Source of the DNA: Candidatus Pacearchaeota archaeon
Lineage (GTDB): Archaea > Nanobdellota > Nanobdellia > Pacearchaeales > GW2011-AR1
DNA length: 42,300 bases
Assembly (NCBI GenBank): GCA_018303825.1
Contig: JAGVXK010000008.1
Location: 1-42,300, forward strand
Direction of reading: 5' to 3'
How positions within the stretch are numbered: position 1 is the stretch's first letter; the number at the start of each line of letters is the position of its first letter. The notes below the pieces were generated by a model. The model was not told where the DNA came from and did no database searches. It saw only the letters and a list, made by a program, of their open reading frames with translations. A program made the translations under genes and the position numbers. This document shows positions 5,893-13,582 of the stretch, piece by piece.

Positions 5893-8754
5893 ATGATTGA
5901 CTTTAAAAAAGTTGAAGAGGAGATGTGGGAGTTCTGGGAAAAGAACAAGATATATGAAAAATTGGAAGAGAAAAATAAGAAAGGGGAGAAGTTCTGGCTT
6001 CTTGATGGACCGCCATATGCAAATGGAGTTCCCCACATAGGGCACATAAAAAATACTGTTTTCAAAGATATTGTTATAAGAATGAATTTTATGAAGGGCA
6101 AGAGTGTCATGGTAAAGCCCGGGTTTGATACACATGGGCTGCCTGTTGAGAATATGGTTGAAAAAAAACTTGGACTGCAGAGCAAGAAAGACATAGAGAC
6201 ATATGGAATTCCAAATTTTATGAAACAATGCAAGGATAATGCTGCATTAAATAAAAATATATGGATGAGGGTTTATAAAAAACTGGGAAGTTTATACTGC
6301 TTGAAAGAGCCTTATCTGACGTATGATGATTCGTATATAAGTTCTGGGTGGTGGACATTTAATGAAGCATACAAAAAAGGGTTTGCATATTGGGGGGAGA
6401 AGCCAGTCATGTGGTGCCCTCATTGCCAGACAAGCCTGTCAGGATATGAAATTACAGATTCATATAAGGACGTTCAGGACCCCGGAATATACATTTTGTT
6501 TAGAATAAGAAACAGCGATGAATCCCTCTTAGTTTATACAACAACCCCCTGGACTCTTCCGGGAAATGTGGCCATTGCGATAGCTCCAGATGAAAATTAT
6601 GTTGTTGCGGATGTTGCCGGAAGGAAGATAATAATTGCAGAAAAAAGACTTGAAAAATTAAGTGAATTGGGATTTGGATATAATATTCTTAGAATATTCA
6701 GAGGGGAGAAGCTTGTTGGGATGAAATATGAACCTTTGTTGGATGTTCCATTGCAAAAATCACTTGATTCAGGAAAATTGGGAAGAGCGCATGAAATCAT
6801 CGCCTCTATTCCACTATTGAAAGAAAGGGTTGCCTCAAAAATGAGAACAAAAAAACATATCGAGGGAGGAGATTTATTTGAAGAATTTGTAACAATGGAT
6901 GATGGAACCGGGCTTGTTCATACTGCCCCCGGGCATGGAAAAACAGACTTTATTGTTGGACAGCGCTATGGTCTTGCCTGCGTTTCTCCAGTTGATGATG
7001 AATGCAATTTAACAAAAGATTCTGGATTTTCTGGGTTTGTAAAAAAAGCAGACAAAGATATTTTGAAAAGACTTGAGGAAACTGGAAAATTGCTTTATCA
7101 GGAAACCATAACCCATAGTTATCCTTTATGCTGGAGATGCAAATCCCCCCTAATATTTAGATTGAGCAATCAATTATTTTTAAAAATTGATAAAGTTAAG
7201 AAAATAATGAAGAAAGAGAATAAAAAAGTTAATTGGATGCCTGAATTTGCAAGAGAAAGGTTTGATAATTGGGTTGAAAATGCGGAAGATTGGAATGTAT
7301 CCAGGCAAAGATATTGGGGAATACCTATTCCGATATGGAGATGCTCTAATTGCGGGAATGAAAAAGTTGTTTCCAGCAAGGTAGAATTAGAAAAATTGAC
7401 TAAAAGAAAAATAAGTGATTTGCATAATGCAGGAGAATTAACAATACAATGCGGGAAATGCAAGAAAGCAATGCATAAAATCAAGGGAGTCCTAGATGTT
7501 TGGTTTGATTCTGGAATAGCTCCCTGGGCAAGCATAGGTTATCCGGATGAAAACAAAGAATTATTCGAAAAGACTTTTCCAGTCGATAGGATAAATGAAG
7601 CGCAGGACCAGATAAGAGGTTGGTTCTATTCTTTGATGTTTTGCTCCAGCGCTATTTTCGAAAAGGCACCCTACAAGGGAGTTTCTATGATTGGATGGGT
7701 TGTCGATAAAAAAGGAGAAAAGATGTCTAAATCTATTGGCAACATCATAGAAGGAGAAGAGGCTGTCGACACTCTTGGCGGAGATATGCTCAGATATTAC
7801 TTCTGCTGGGATGTTGCCCCATATGAAATACAAAAATTCAATCTAGATATCGCTAAAAAAGAGATAGGAAAGATTCTCAATGTGCTTTGGAATCTGCAGA
7901 ATCTTGCAAATAAAAATGAGTCTGAAGAGGAAATAGAGGAAAAATGGCTGACTTCCAAATTAAATAATGCTATTAGGATTTACCAGGAAAATATTGAAAA
8001 ATTTGAATCGAATACGGCATTGAGAGCCATATCGGACTTTATATTAAATGATTTATCTAGAAGTTATGTTCAGATGACCAGAGGGAAAGAAAATGGGAAA
8101 ATAATTCTTGATTCGCTGATTGTTTTGCTGAAATTGCTTGCCCCAATTTCCCCATACATAACGGAAAAAATATGGCAAAATCTTAAATTGATGGATCTTG
8201 TGCAGGAAGAGAGCATACATCTTACTAATTGGCCCGTTTTTAATGAAAAGAAGATAGACAAAAAGTTGGAAGAATCTTTTGCTGATGTTATGAAATATGT
8301 CGAACTTGGCTTGTTTGAAAGGGATAAGGCTAAGATTGGACTAAAGTGGCCACTCGCTAAAGCAATGATAACAAGCGATAAAAAAATCGACGAAGAAATG
8401 AAGAAAATAATCGCAAAACAATTGAATGTTAAAGAGATAGAGACAAGAGAAGGAAATGATATTAAGATAGAAATTGATACAAAGGCAACGCCTGAACTGG
8501 AAGCCGAGGGATATGCAAGGGAGTTTACGAGAAAAGTGCAGGCTGAAAGAAAGAATAAGGGGCTAAAAAAAGGAGAGTTAATAGTACTGAAAGTAAGTAC
8601 TGACAAAAAATTGAAGCAAACTCTGGTGGAAAATATTGAATTCTTAAAAGAGAGAACAAATTCAAAAAAGATTGAATTTTTCGACGATAAATTGGGTGAA
8701 AATGCGGTAGATTTTGCAATCAGGGACAGAAAAATCTCTATTGAGTTGGAGTAA
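5893..8754 (+). CDS. ileS: Isoleucyl-tRNA synthetase
   Basis: This 953-residue class I synthetase charges tRNA-Ile. The HIGH motif is PHIGH at residues 47-51 (within GPPYANGVPHIGH) and KMSKS is at 610-614. The CP1 editing domain lies between them, with TTTPWTLPGNVAIAIAP and GTGLVHTAPGHGKTDF. Cysteine pairs that may bind zinc are seen at WCPHC, CWRC and RCSNC/CGKC. The sequence resembles the archaeal/eukaryotic IleRS type. The C-terminal anticodon-binding region ends with an ELEAEGYAREFTRKVQ helix typical of that type. It lies 24 bases after citramalate synthase, so the two are probably co-transcribed and may share control by the Ile-rich leader. Confidence 0.96.
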   Translation: MIDFKKVEEEMWEFWEKNKIYEKLEEKNKKGEKFWLLDGPPYANGVPHIGHIKNTVFKDIVIRMNFMKGKSVMVKPGFDTHGLPVENMVEKKLGLQSKKDIETYGIPNFMKQCKDNAALNKNIWMRVYKKLGSLYCLKEPYLTYDDSYISSGWWTFNEAYKKGFAYWGEKPVMWCPHCQTSLSGYEITDSYKDVQDPGIYILFRIRNSDESLLVYTTTPWTLPGNVAIAIAPDENYVVADVAGRKIIIAEKRLEKLSELGFGYNILRIFRGEKLVGMKYEPLLDVPLQKSLDSGKLGRAHEIIASIPLLKERVASKMRTKKHIEGGDLFEEFVTMDDGTGLVHTAPGHGKTDFIVGQRYGLACVSPVDDECNLTKDSGFSGFVKKADKDILKRLEETGKLLYQETITHSYPLCWRCKSPLIFRLSNQLFLKIDKVKKIMKKENKKVNWMPEFARERFDNWVENAEDWNVSRQRYWGIPIPIWRCSNCGNEKVVSSKVELEKLTKRKISDLHNAGELTIQCGKCKKAMHKIKGVLDVWFDSGIAPWASIGYPDENKELFEKTFPVDRINEAQDQIRGWFYSLMFCSSAIFEKAPYKGVSMIGWVVDKKGEKMSKSIGNIIEGEEAVDTLGGDMLRYYFCWDVAPYEIQKFNLDIAKKEIGKILNVLWNLQNLANKNESEEEIEEKWLTSKLNNAIRIYQENIEKFESNTALRAISDFILNDLSRSYVQMTRGKENGKIILDSLIVLLKLLAPISPYITEKIWQNLKLMDLVQEESIHLTNWPVFNEKKIDKKLEESFADVMKYVELGLFERDKAKIGLKWPLAKAMITSDKKIDEEMKKIIAKQLNVKEIETREGNDIKIEIDTKATPELEAEGYAREFTRKVQAERKNKGLKKGELIVLKVSTDKKLKQTLVENIEFLKERTNSKKIEFFDDKLGENAVDFAIRDRKISIELE

Positions 8755-8825
8755 TTTTCACATAGTAAATTTTAAAAAGATTTAAATAGTATATTTCTTA
8801 TAAAAAGACAGGTTATAATTGTATA

Positions 8826-9659
8826 ATGATAATAAAAGAAGAATTTTTGGGAAGGATAAGGAAGATTTTTGATTTGAACTTGTATGAGGTGCGTGTTTGG
8901 ACTGCTTTGCTGTCAAGAGGTGTTTCGACTGCTGGCGAGTTAAGTAATATTTCTGATGTTCCAAGATCTAGAACATATGACATTCTGGAATCTTTGGAGA
9001 AGAAAGGATTTATTATTATGAAGATTGGAAAGCCGATAAAATTTGTTGCCTTAAAGCCGGAGGAAGTTGTTGAAAGAGTTAAGAAAAATTTGGTTGTCCT
9101 GGCCCAGGAAAGAAGCAAGAGGCTTGATCAGTTGAAGGGAGATGATGTTCTTACAGAGTTAAACACATTATTTAATACTGGGGTTAAGTATGTTGAGCCT
9201 TCTGAATTATCTGGAAGCTTGAGAGGAAGGCAGAATATGTACAATCACATGGACATGATGATTCGCTCAGCCGAAGAAGCAGTTACAATAGTCACAACTG
9301 CAGAGGGATTGAATAGAAAATTGGAAGTTTTGGCTCCTGCATTGGAAAAAGCAAAGAAGAGGGGGGTGGCTGTAAGAATCGCAGCCCCGATTAATGAATC
9401 CAATATCAAAGTGGCCAAGGAATTGTCCAGGATTGCAGAGATAAGGGATGTTTCAAATTCAAAATTACAGGGAAGGTTTATGGTTGTTGATTCTGAAGAA
9501 TTAATGTTTATGCTGCTTGATGACAAAACAGTGCATCCAAACTATGATGTTGCTGTCTGGCTTTCCACTGAATATCTTGCTAAGGCATTGGAGCAGATGT
9601 TTGAGCTTTCATGGAATGATTTCACTCCTTTGTCTAAGGTTAGATTGAAGGCCAAATAA
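8826..9659 (+). CDS. TrmB-family transcriptional regulator
   Basis: This 277-residue protein has an N-terminal TrmB winged helix (LNLYEVRVWTALLSRGVSTAGELSNIS, then SRTYDILESLEKKGFI) followed by a coiled linker. The C-terminal PLD-like effector domain starts near residue 120 (GRQNMYNHMDMMIRSAEE), as in archaeal TrmB-like sugar or redox sensors. The C-terminal sugar-binding domain of full-length TrmB (~340 residues) is not present. A TATA element CTTATAAAAAG lies about 26 bases upstream of the ATG. It is monocistronic, and its effector and regulon cannot be read here. Confidence 0.85.
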   Translation: MIIKEEFLGRIRKIFDLNLYEVRVWTALLSRGVSTAGELSNISDVPRSRTYDILESLEKKGFIIMKIGKPIKFVALKPEEVVERVKKNLVVLAQERSKRLDQLKGDDVLTELNTLFNTGVKYVEPSELSGSLRGRQNMYNHMDMMIRSAEEAVTIVTTAEGLNRKLEVLAPALEKAKKRGVAVRIAAPINESNIKVAKELSRIAEIRDVSNSKLQGRFMVVDSEELMFMLLDDKTVHPNYDVAVWLSTEYLAKALEQMFELSWNDFTPLSKVRLKAK

Positions 9660-9737
9660 ATTTTTCAAAATTCTCTTCAGAGTAGCAGTAAAATGTCAAA
9701 TAATAAGATTTAATAGCTAATATTAACTAATTGTGGT

Positions 9738-10484
9738 ATGTTCATAGATGTGCATTGTCATCTGGATTTTTTTAAAGACAACGAGATAAAGAAAATAGTA
9801 GAAAGAGCTGGAAAAACAGGATTAAATATTATTCTGACGCAAGGCATTGATGCCAAGAGCAACGAGAAAGTTCTCTCATTAGCAGAAAAATACGATGTTG
9901 TTAAAGCTGCGCTTGGCTTGTATCCTACAGATGCCATATCTCTAAGCGATAAAGACATAGAAAAAATTATTGATTTCATAAGGAAGAATAGAGATAAAAT
10001 GATGGCTATAGGGGAAGTTGGACTTGATTATAAAGAAGATGAGAAACAACACGAAAAACAAAAAGAGATATTTAGACGATTCATTAAGTTGTCCATTGAA
10101 TTAGACAAGCCAATAATTGTCCATTCAAGAAAGGCAGAAGCGGAGGTAATAGATATCTTAGAGGAAGTGAAGGCAAAAAAAGTTGTGATGCATTGCTTTT
10201 CGGGAAGCCTTAAGCTTGTAAAGAAAATAGTTGATAATAAATGGTTTTTAACCATTCCAACAAATGTTACGTTTAGTGAGCACTTTCAAAAAGTTATCCA
10301 AGTGGTGCCAATCGGGCAATTATTCTGCGAGACTGACAGCCCTTATTTGCATCCAATAAAAGGGGAAAAGAATAATGAGCCCGGAAATGTTATTGAAAGT
10401 TATAAAAAGATAGCTGAAATAAAAAAAATTACCTTAATAGAGACAGAAAAAAAGCTGGAAGAGAATTACAAAAAATTATTTTAG
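9738..10484 (+). CDS. tatD: TatD-family metal-dependent deoxyribonuclease
   Basis: This 248-residue protein has the full set of TatD metal ligands: DVHCHLD at residues 4-10, AIGEVGLDY, IVHSRKAE, VMHCFSGS and CETDSPYLHP. TatD proteins are 3'-5' exonucleases involved in DNA repair and RNA quality control. The length is typical. TATA-like ATTTAATA is centred 26 bases before the ATG, supporting a leaderless start. Its stop overlaps the stop of the convergent secreted-protein gene by four bases. Confidence 0.9.
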   Translation: MFIDVHCHLDFFKDNEIKKIVERAGKTGLNIILTQGIDAKSNEKVLSLAEKYDVVKAALGLYPTDAISLSDKDIEKIIDFIRKNRDKMMAIGEVGLDYKEDEKQHEKQKEIFRRFIKLSIELDKPIIVHSRKAEAEVIDILEEVKAKKVVMHCFSGSLKLVKKIVDNKWFLTIPTNVTFSEHFQKVIQVVPIGQLFCETDSPYLHPIKGEKNNEPGNVIESYKKIAEIKKITLIETEKKLEENYKKLF

Positions 10485-11002
10485 AATTTTTTTTTGAGAC
10501 GCACTTCTATTTTTCCACCTCGATTATAACCAAATTTTGCTGAAACATCAATATCGAAATCGCCGATGGGCTCATAATTAAATTTCTTTTGAAAAAGCCC
10601 CACATTTACTCTTTCAAAGTCCACTGAAACTTTTGGCCTATTCCGTTCAGGAAGCCACGAAAACATTTCAGACACATGACCTTTTAGTGAACTATTTAGG
10701 TCATTTCTTTTTTCATCCACATCATCATAAATTCTCAGGACAATATCCTCTTTTGGTATGTGGATTTTATACCTCTTTTTTCCAATATCAAAATCTCTCA
10801 TCGAAAGGAAGCTTGCATCTGTTCTTCTTGTTAAATTTCCAGCCAGAGAATAACCCTCTCTTTGATAAGGCGGCATGTTAGGCAATGCATTTCCAAAGGA
10901 TTCAAGAGTATTTGTTGATTGTGATATTGATTGTGCAAAAGCAGCGCCTATGCTAGAAAAAAATAAAAACGTGCATAGAGAACCGACTTTTACAGGTTTC
11001 AT
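10481..11002 (-). CDS. Secreted protein of unknown function
   Basis: This 173-residue protein has a clear signal peptide (MKPVKVGSLCTFLFFSSIGAAFAQS), with likely cleavage after AFA near residue 23. The mature part is polar and basic with alternating strands (IHIPKEDIVLRIYDDV, PKVSVDFERVNVGLF, DFDIDVSAKFGY, KIEVRLKKKF). This suggests a small beta-rich domain exported to the cell surface or medium. No cysteines follow the signal peptide. I do not recognise the family. The gene is convergent with tatD and its 3' end overlaps it by four bases. Confidence 0.6.
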   Translation of the reverse strand: MKPVKVGSLCTFLFFSSIGAAFAQSISQSTNTLESFGNALPNMPPYQREGYSLAGNLTRRTDASFLSMRDFDIGKKRYKIHIPKEDIVLRIYDDVDEKRNDLNSSLKGHVSEMFSWLPERNRPKVSVDFERVNVGLFQKKFNYEPIGDFDIDVSAKFGYNRGGKIEVRLKKKF

Positions 11003-11062
11003 TTTCTTATTCCTTCAAACTTAATGCCCTAATTTACACTCCTTTTTAAAGGTTTATGTATC

Positions 11063-11134
11063 CTAGGCTTTAAGCAGCGAAATAAAAACTAATGTAATTG
11101 TCAAAAATACGCATAAAATAGGCACTGACAGCAT
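11063..11134 (-). CDS. Possible 23-residue single-TM peptide
   Basis: Reading leftward from 11134, the frame gives MLSVPILCVFLTITLVFISLLKA, which is almost entirely one membrane segment. TTTAATTA at 11159-11166 is centred about 26 bases upstream of its ATG, matching the leaderless pattern of the window. With so little sequence, chance cannot be excluded. The rest of 11003-11317 is AT-rich with nothing else I can support. Confidence 0.25.
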   Translation of the reverse strand: MLSVPILCVFLTITLVFISLLKA

Positions 11135-11317
11135 AAATCCAGACAATATCCTGATGAGTTTAATTATTAATTAATGAAAAGACATATTTGACAAAAAATT
11201 CATATATTCTGACGGTTTTTATTATCCTTATTATCTTAACAAGAACCTTTTAACTTCTATTTATTTCCCGTTAATCATAATTTCAGCTCTATCGGAGATA
11301 CTTCAGAACTATCGAGA

Positions 11318-12259
11318 TTACTTATGTATTTTTTGCCTTTTCACATGATTAAATAATATCCAGGAGTAGACTGGACCCAAAATTAAAATTGTCGCTGTTG
11401 ATGCAATTCTGCTGATTAATGCCGCAGCCAATGCCTGAGGAACAGTTATTCCTATAACCAAACTTGAAAATACTGCAATCGCCTCCGATATTCCTAAAAT
11501 CCCTGGTGAGACTGAAATGAATCCTCCTAGAAATCCGGTGCATGCCAAAAAGAAGGCAATTGTCAGGCTTATTTTTATATTAAATATTTCAAATGCCAAA
11601 GCTATTCCAACCATATTGAGCAGTGTCTGCACTATTGTAATAATGCAAACAATGAAAAATACTTTATGATTTTTTCTTATCTTGTGCCAGCCATTTACTA
11701 CCTTTACTATCTTTGAAAACCACCTGTGATTGCTTTTTTTTAACTTCGGAGAAAACAAAGTTATTGTTAATGATACAAAGAAAATAATCAAAAATGCAAG
11801 AAAAATTGGGAGATTAAATGCTTTATATTTTACATAGAGGAACAATATGCTTAACAATCCCAGAGTTGAACCTACCAGAAAGTGCGTTATGTAAATCCCA
11901 GATAATGATGAGATAAAGGAAGAGTAATGAAAATTATGCTTTTTTTTCAGATATAAGGCTCTTGGCACCAAACCGCCGGTTGCCGGAGCGATTATGTTGT
12001 AAAAACTGGTTATAACTGAAAGGCCAAACCATGCGTTGAATTTTAATTTTATCTTAAATGGTTCTACCAAATATTTTATTACCAACCCGTATGTTAAGGA
12101 GAAGAAAATGGTCAGTATTATAAGAAAAAGAAGATAAATCGGGTTCACTAATTTCAATTTTGCAAATTCATCTACATGAATGTATATGTAACGAATAAAA
12201 AGTAAAAATATCAGCAGTAAAACTGCCAATATTGTGATGCTTTTTGCCTTATTATTCAT
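11318..12259 (-). CDS. LPG-synthase-type TM protein (UPF0104/YbhN-like)
   Basis: This 313-residue polytopic protein has about eight to nine hydrophobic segments. Two glycine-rich signatures of the lysylphosphatidylglycerol synthase TM family are present: APATGGLVPRALYL near residues 92-105, and GGFISVSPGILGISEA near 247-262 followed by ALISRIAST. Members of this family in archaea and bacteria act in lipid or lipid-linked sugar flipping or modification, and there is no soluble synthase domain here. The gene lies just downstream of, and in the same direction as, the SpoIIM-like gene (43 bases apart). An envelope or surface-glycan role is inferred. Confidence 0.85.
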   Translation of the reverse strand: MNNKAKSITILAVLLLIFLLFIRYIYIHVDEFAKLKLVNPIYLLFLIILTIFFSLTYGLVIKYLVEPFKIKLKFNAWFGLSVITSFYNIIAPATGGLVPRALYLKKKHNFHYSSFISSLSGIYITHFLVGSTLGLLSILFLYVKYKAFNLPIFLAFLIIFFVSLTITLFSPKLKKSNHRWFSKIVKVVNGWHKIRKNHKVFFIVCIITIVQTLLNMVGIALAFEIFNIKISLTIAFFLACTGFLGGFISVSPGILGISEAIAVFSSLVIGITVPQALAAALISRIASTATILILGPVYSWILFNHVKRQKIHK

Positions 12260-12302
12260 ATTTATTTTAGGGGATAAGTCATTTTAAGCTTATTTATTTA
12301 GT

Positions 12303-13172
12303 TTAAAATAAAAATCCTGAAATATAGACTTCTATTAAACCAGCCACGGCTAAAACGATTATTCCGATTATTACAAGTAATAGTGAACGTCTTATTATTG
12401 TGAATAGTTTTTCTTTTGACAACTTATTTTTGAAAAAGCTTGACAGAGCAAGGCTTGCCATGCCTCCAGCCATTGCGACAAAGAAGTATGCTATCATTTC
12501 AGGTATTCCATGAAGAAGGAATTTAGTAGCCCCAAAAGGCAGGTTTATTAGAGAATACTGAGCAGTGAGAGCAATTACTGCGGCGATTATACTTGCGTTC
12601 CAGGCAATTACAAATATGACTCCTGCCCCAAACAGCAAAGAAAATATGAGTGTAGAAACAGCAACGAGAACATTATTTGAGAATATTGTCAAAAAGTTTA
12701 TGCTTGGATTATGCTGAATTCCCTGAAGAGTTTGATTTAATTTTAATTCGTCCAGACAGTTAGTGTATTGCAATGGCTTATTTATTACGCAATAAGTTTG
12801 CATCTGTGAATTAAATGCTGCTTGGCTTGGAAAAATAATCTGCCAGAAGGCAAAACCAATAACAAAACCAAGGAATAAATATACAAACATCAGAGCTATT
12901 TTCCAATCATCTTTTATTGCTTTTTTATCAGTCTTATCTTTTATATTATCTTTTTCATCTAATTTGAGTGCATAAAAAACAAATATAATTGAAAACAAGG
13001 AAGCGAACATTACTATCAATAAGCCGGAACTTTTTGATAGAACAACGTCATGGGCGAAAAAGAATTTTACAAGCAAAAAGGAGATTGATGAATATAATAA
13101 TCCTATGAAAAATAGCTCCCAGGGTTTTCTTTCAGCTCTTTTTGGAAAAATCAACAGCTCAAGCATTTGCAT
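12303..13172 (-). CDS. SpoIIM-like (DUF95) membrane protein
   Basis: This 289-residue protein has about six TM segments. The family core lies in the second half: NNVLVAVSTLIFSLLFGAGVIFVIAWNAS, then LPFGATKFLLHGIPEMIAYFFVA with the diagnostic HGxxE motif, then a final TM pair. An outer loop between TM 3 and TM 4 holds two cysteines (QTYCVINK, TNCLDELK). In archaea the family is widespread and of unknown function, whereas the Bacillus member acts in peptidoglycan remodelling during engulfment. It is upstream of the LPG-type gene on the same strand, a plausible membrane-protein pair. Confidence 0.82.
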   Translation of the reverse strand: MQMLELLIFPKRAERKPWELFFIGLLYSSISFLLVKFFFAHDVVLSKSSGLLIVMFASLFSIIFVFYALKLDEKDNIKDKTDKKAIKDDWKIALMFVYLFLGFVIGFAFWQIIFPSQAAFNSQMQTYCVINKPLQYTNCLDELKLNQTLQGIQHNPSINFLTIFSNNVLVAVSTLIFSLLFGAGVIFVIAWNASIIAAVIALTAQYSLINLPFGATKFLLHGIPEMIAYFFVAMAGGMASLALSSFFKNKLSKEKLFTIIRRSLLLVIIGIIVLAVAGLIEVYISGFLF

Positions 13173-13264
13173 AATATTATTCGGCTCTATTTAAGCTTAT
13201 TCTAGTTATTGTTCAAATATTAGACAGAGGTTAAAATTAAATATCCTTCCTACCAAGGTTATCT

Positions 13265-13582
13265 ATGAAAAAGGAATTGAGAATTTTAATATATATAGCT
13301 TTAGTGGTTATAGCTGCTGCTATTCTCGTTTTTCTTTATATTCAAAACAGCAAAAAAGGACAAAATAATCCAAATGATGGCATTAATGATACAAATTATT
13401 GCAATGTTGATTCTGATTGTGTTGCTGCAAGCTGCTGCCATTCAACTAGCTGTGTAAATGTAAATGCTAAACCTAGATGTGATGGAGTATTTTGCACCCT
13501 TGAATGTAGGGCCGAGAGCTTGGATTGCGGTCAGGGAAGTTGCAAATGCGTTAACAGGGAGTGTAAGGCAGTTATAAAATGA
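13265..13582 (+). CDS. Membrane-anchored 12-cysteine protein
   Basis: This 105-residue protein has an N-terminal TM anchor (residues 6-27), a polar linker (KKGQNNPNDGIND), and a compact outer domain with 12 cysteines (YCNVDSDCV, SCCHSTSC, PRCDGVFC, LECRAESLDC, GSCKCVNREC). The even count suggests six disulfides. Its stop overlaps the ATG of the subtilase gene in ATGA, so the two are translationally coupled. It might act with the protease as inhibitor, chaperone or surface partner; that is inference only. TATA-like AAATTAAATAT lies about 26 bases before the ATG. Confidence 0.7.
   Translation: MKKELRILIYIALVVIAAAILVFLYIQNSKKGQNNPNDGINDTNYCNVDSDCVAASCCHSTSCVNVNAKPRCDGVFCTLECRAESLDCGQGSCKCVNRECKAVIK

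Noticed and set aside
5668..6233. Minus-strand open frames inside ileS and at the cimA-ileS junction
   Set aside because: They are shadows of the conserved plus-strand genes and have no recognisable protein features. The same applies to other long antisense frames in ileS, nrdJ and the ribosomal genes.
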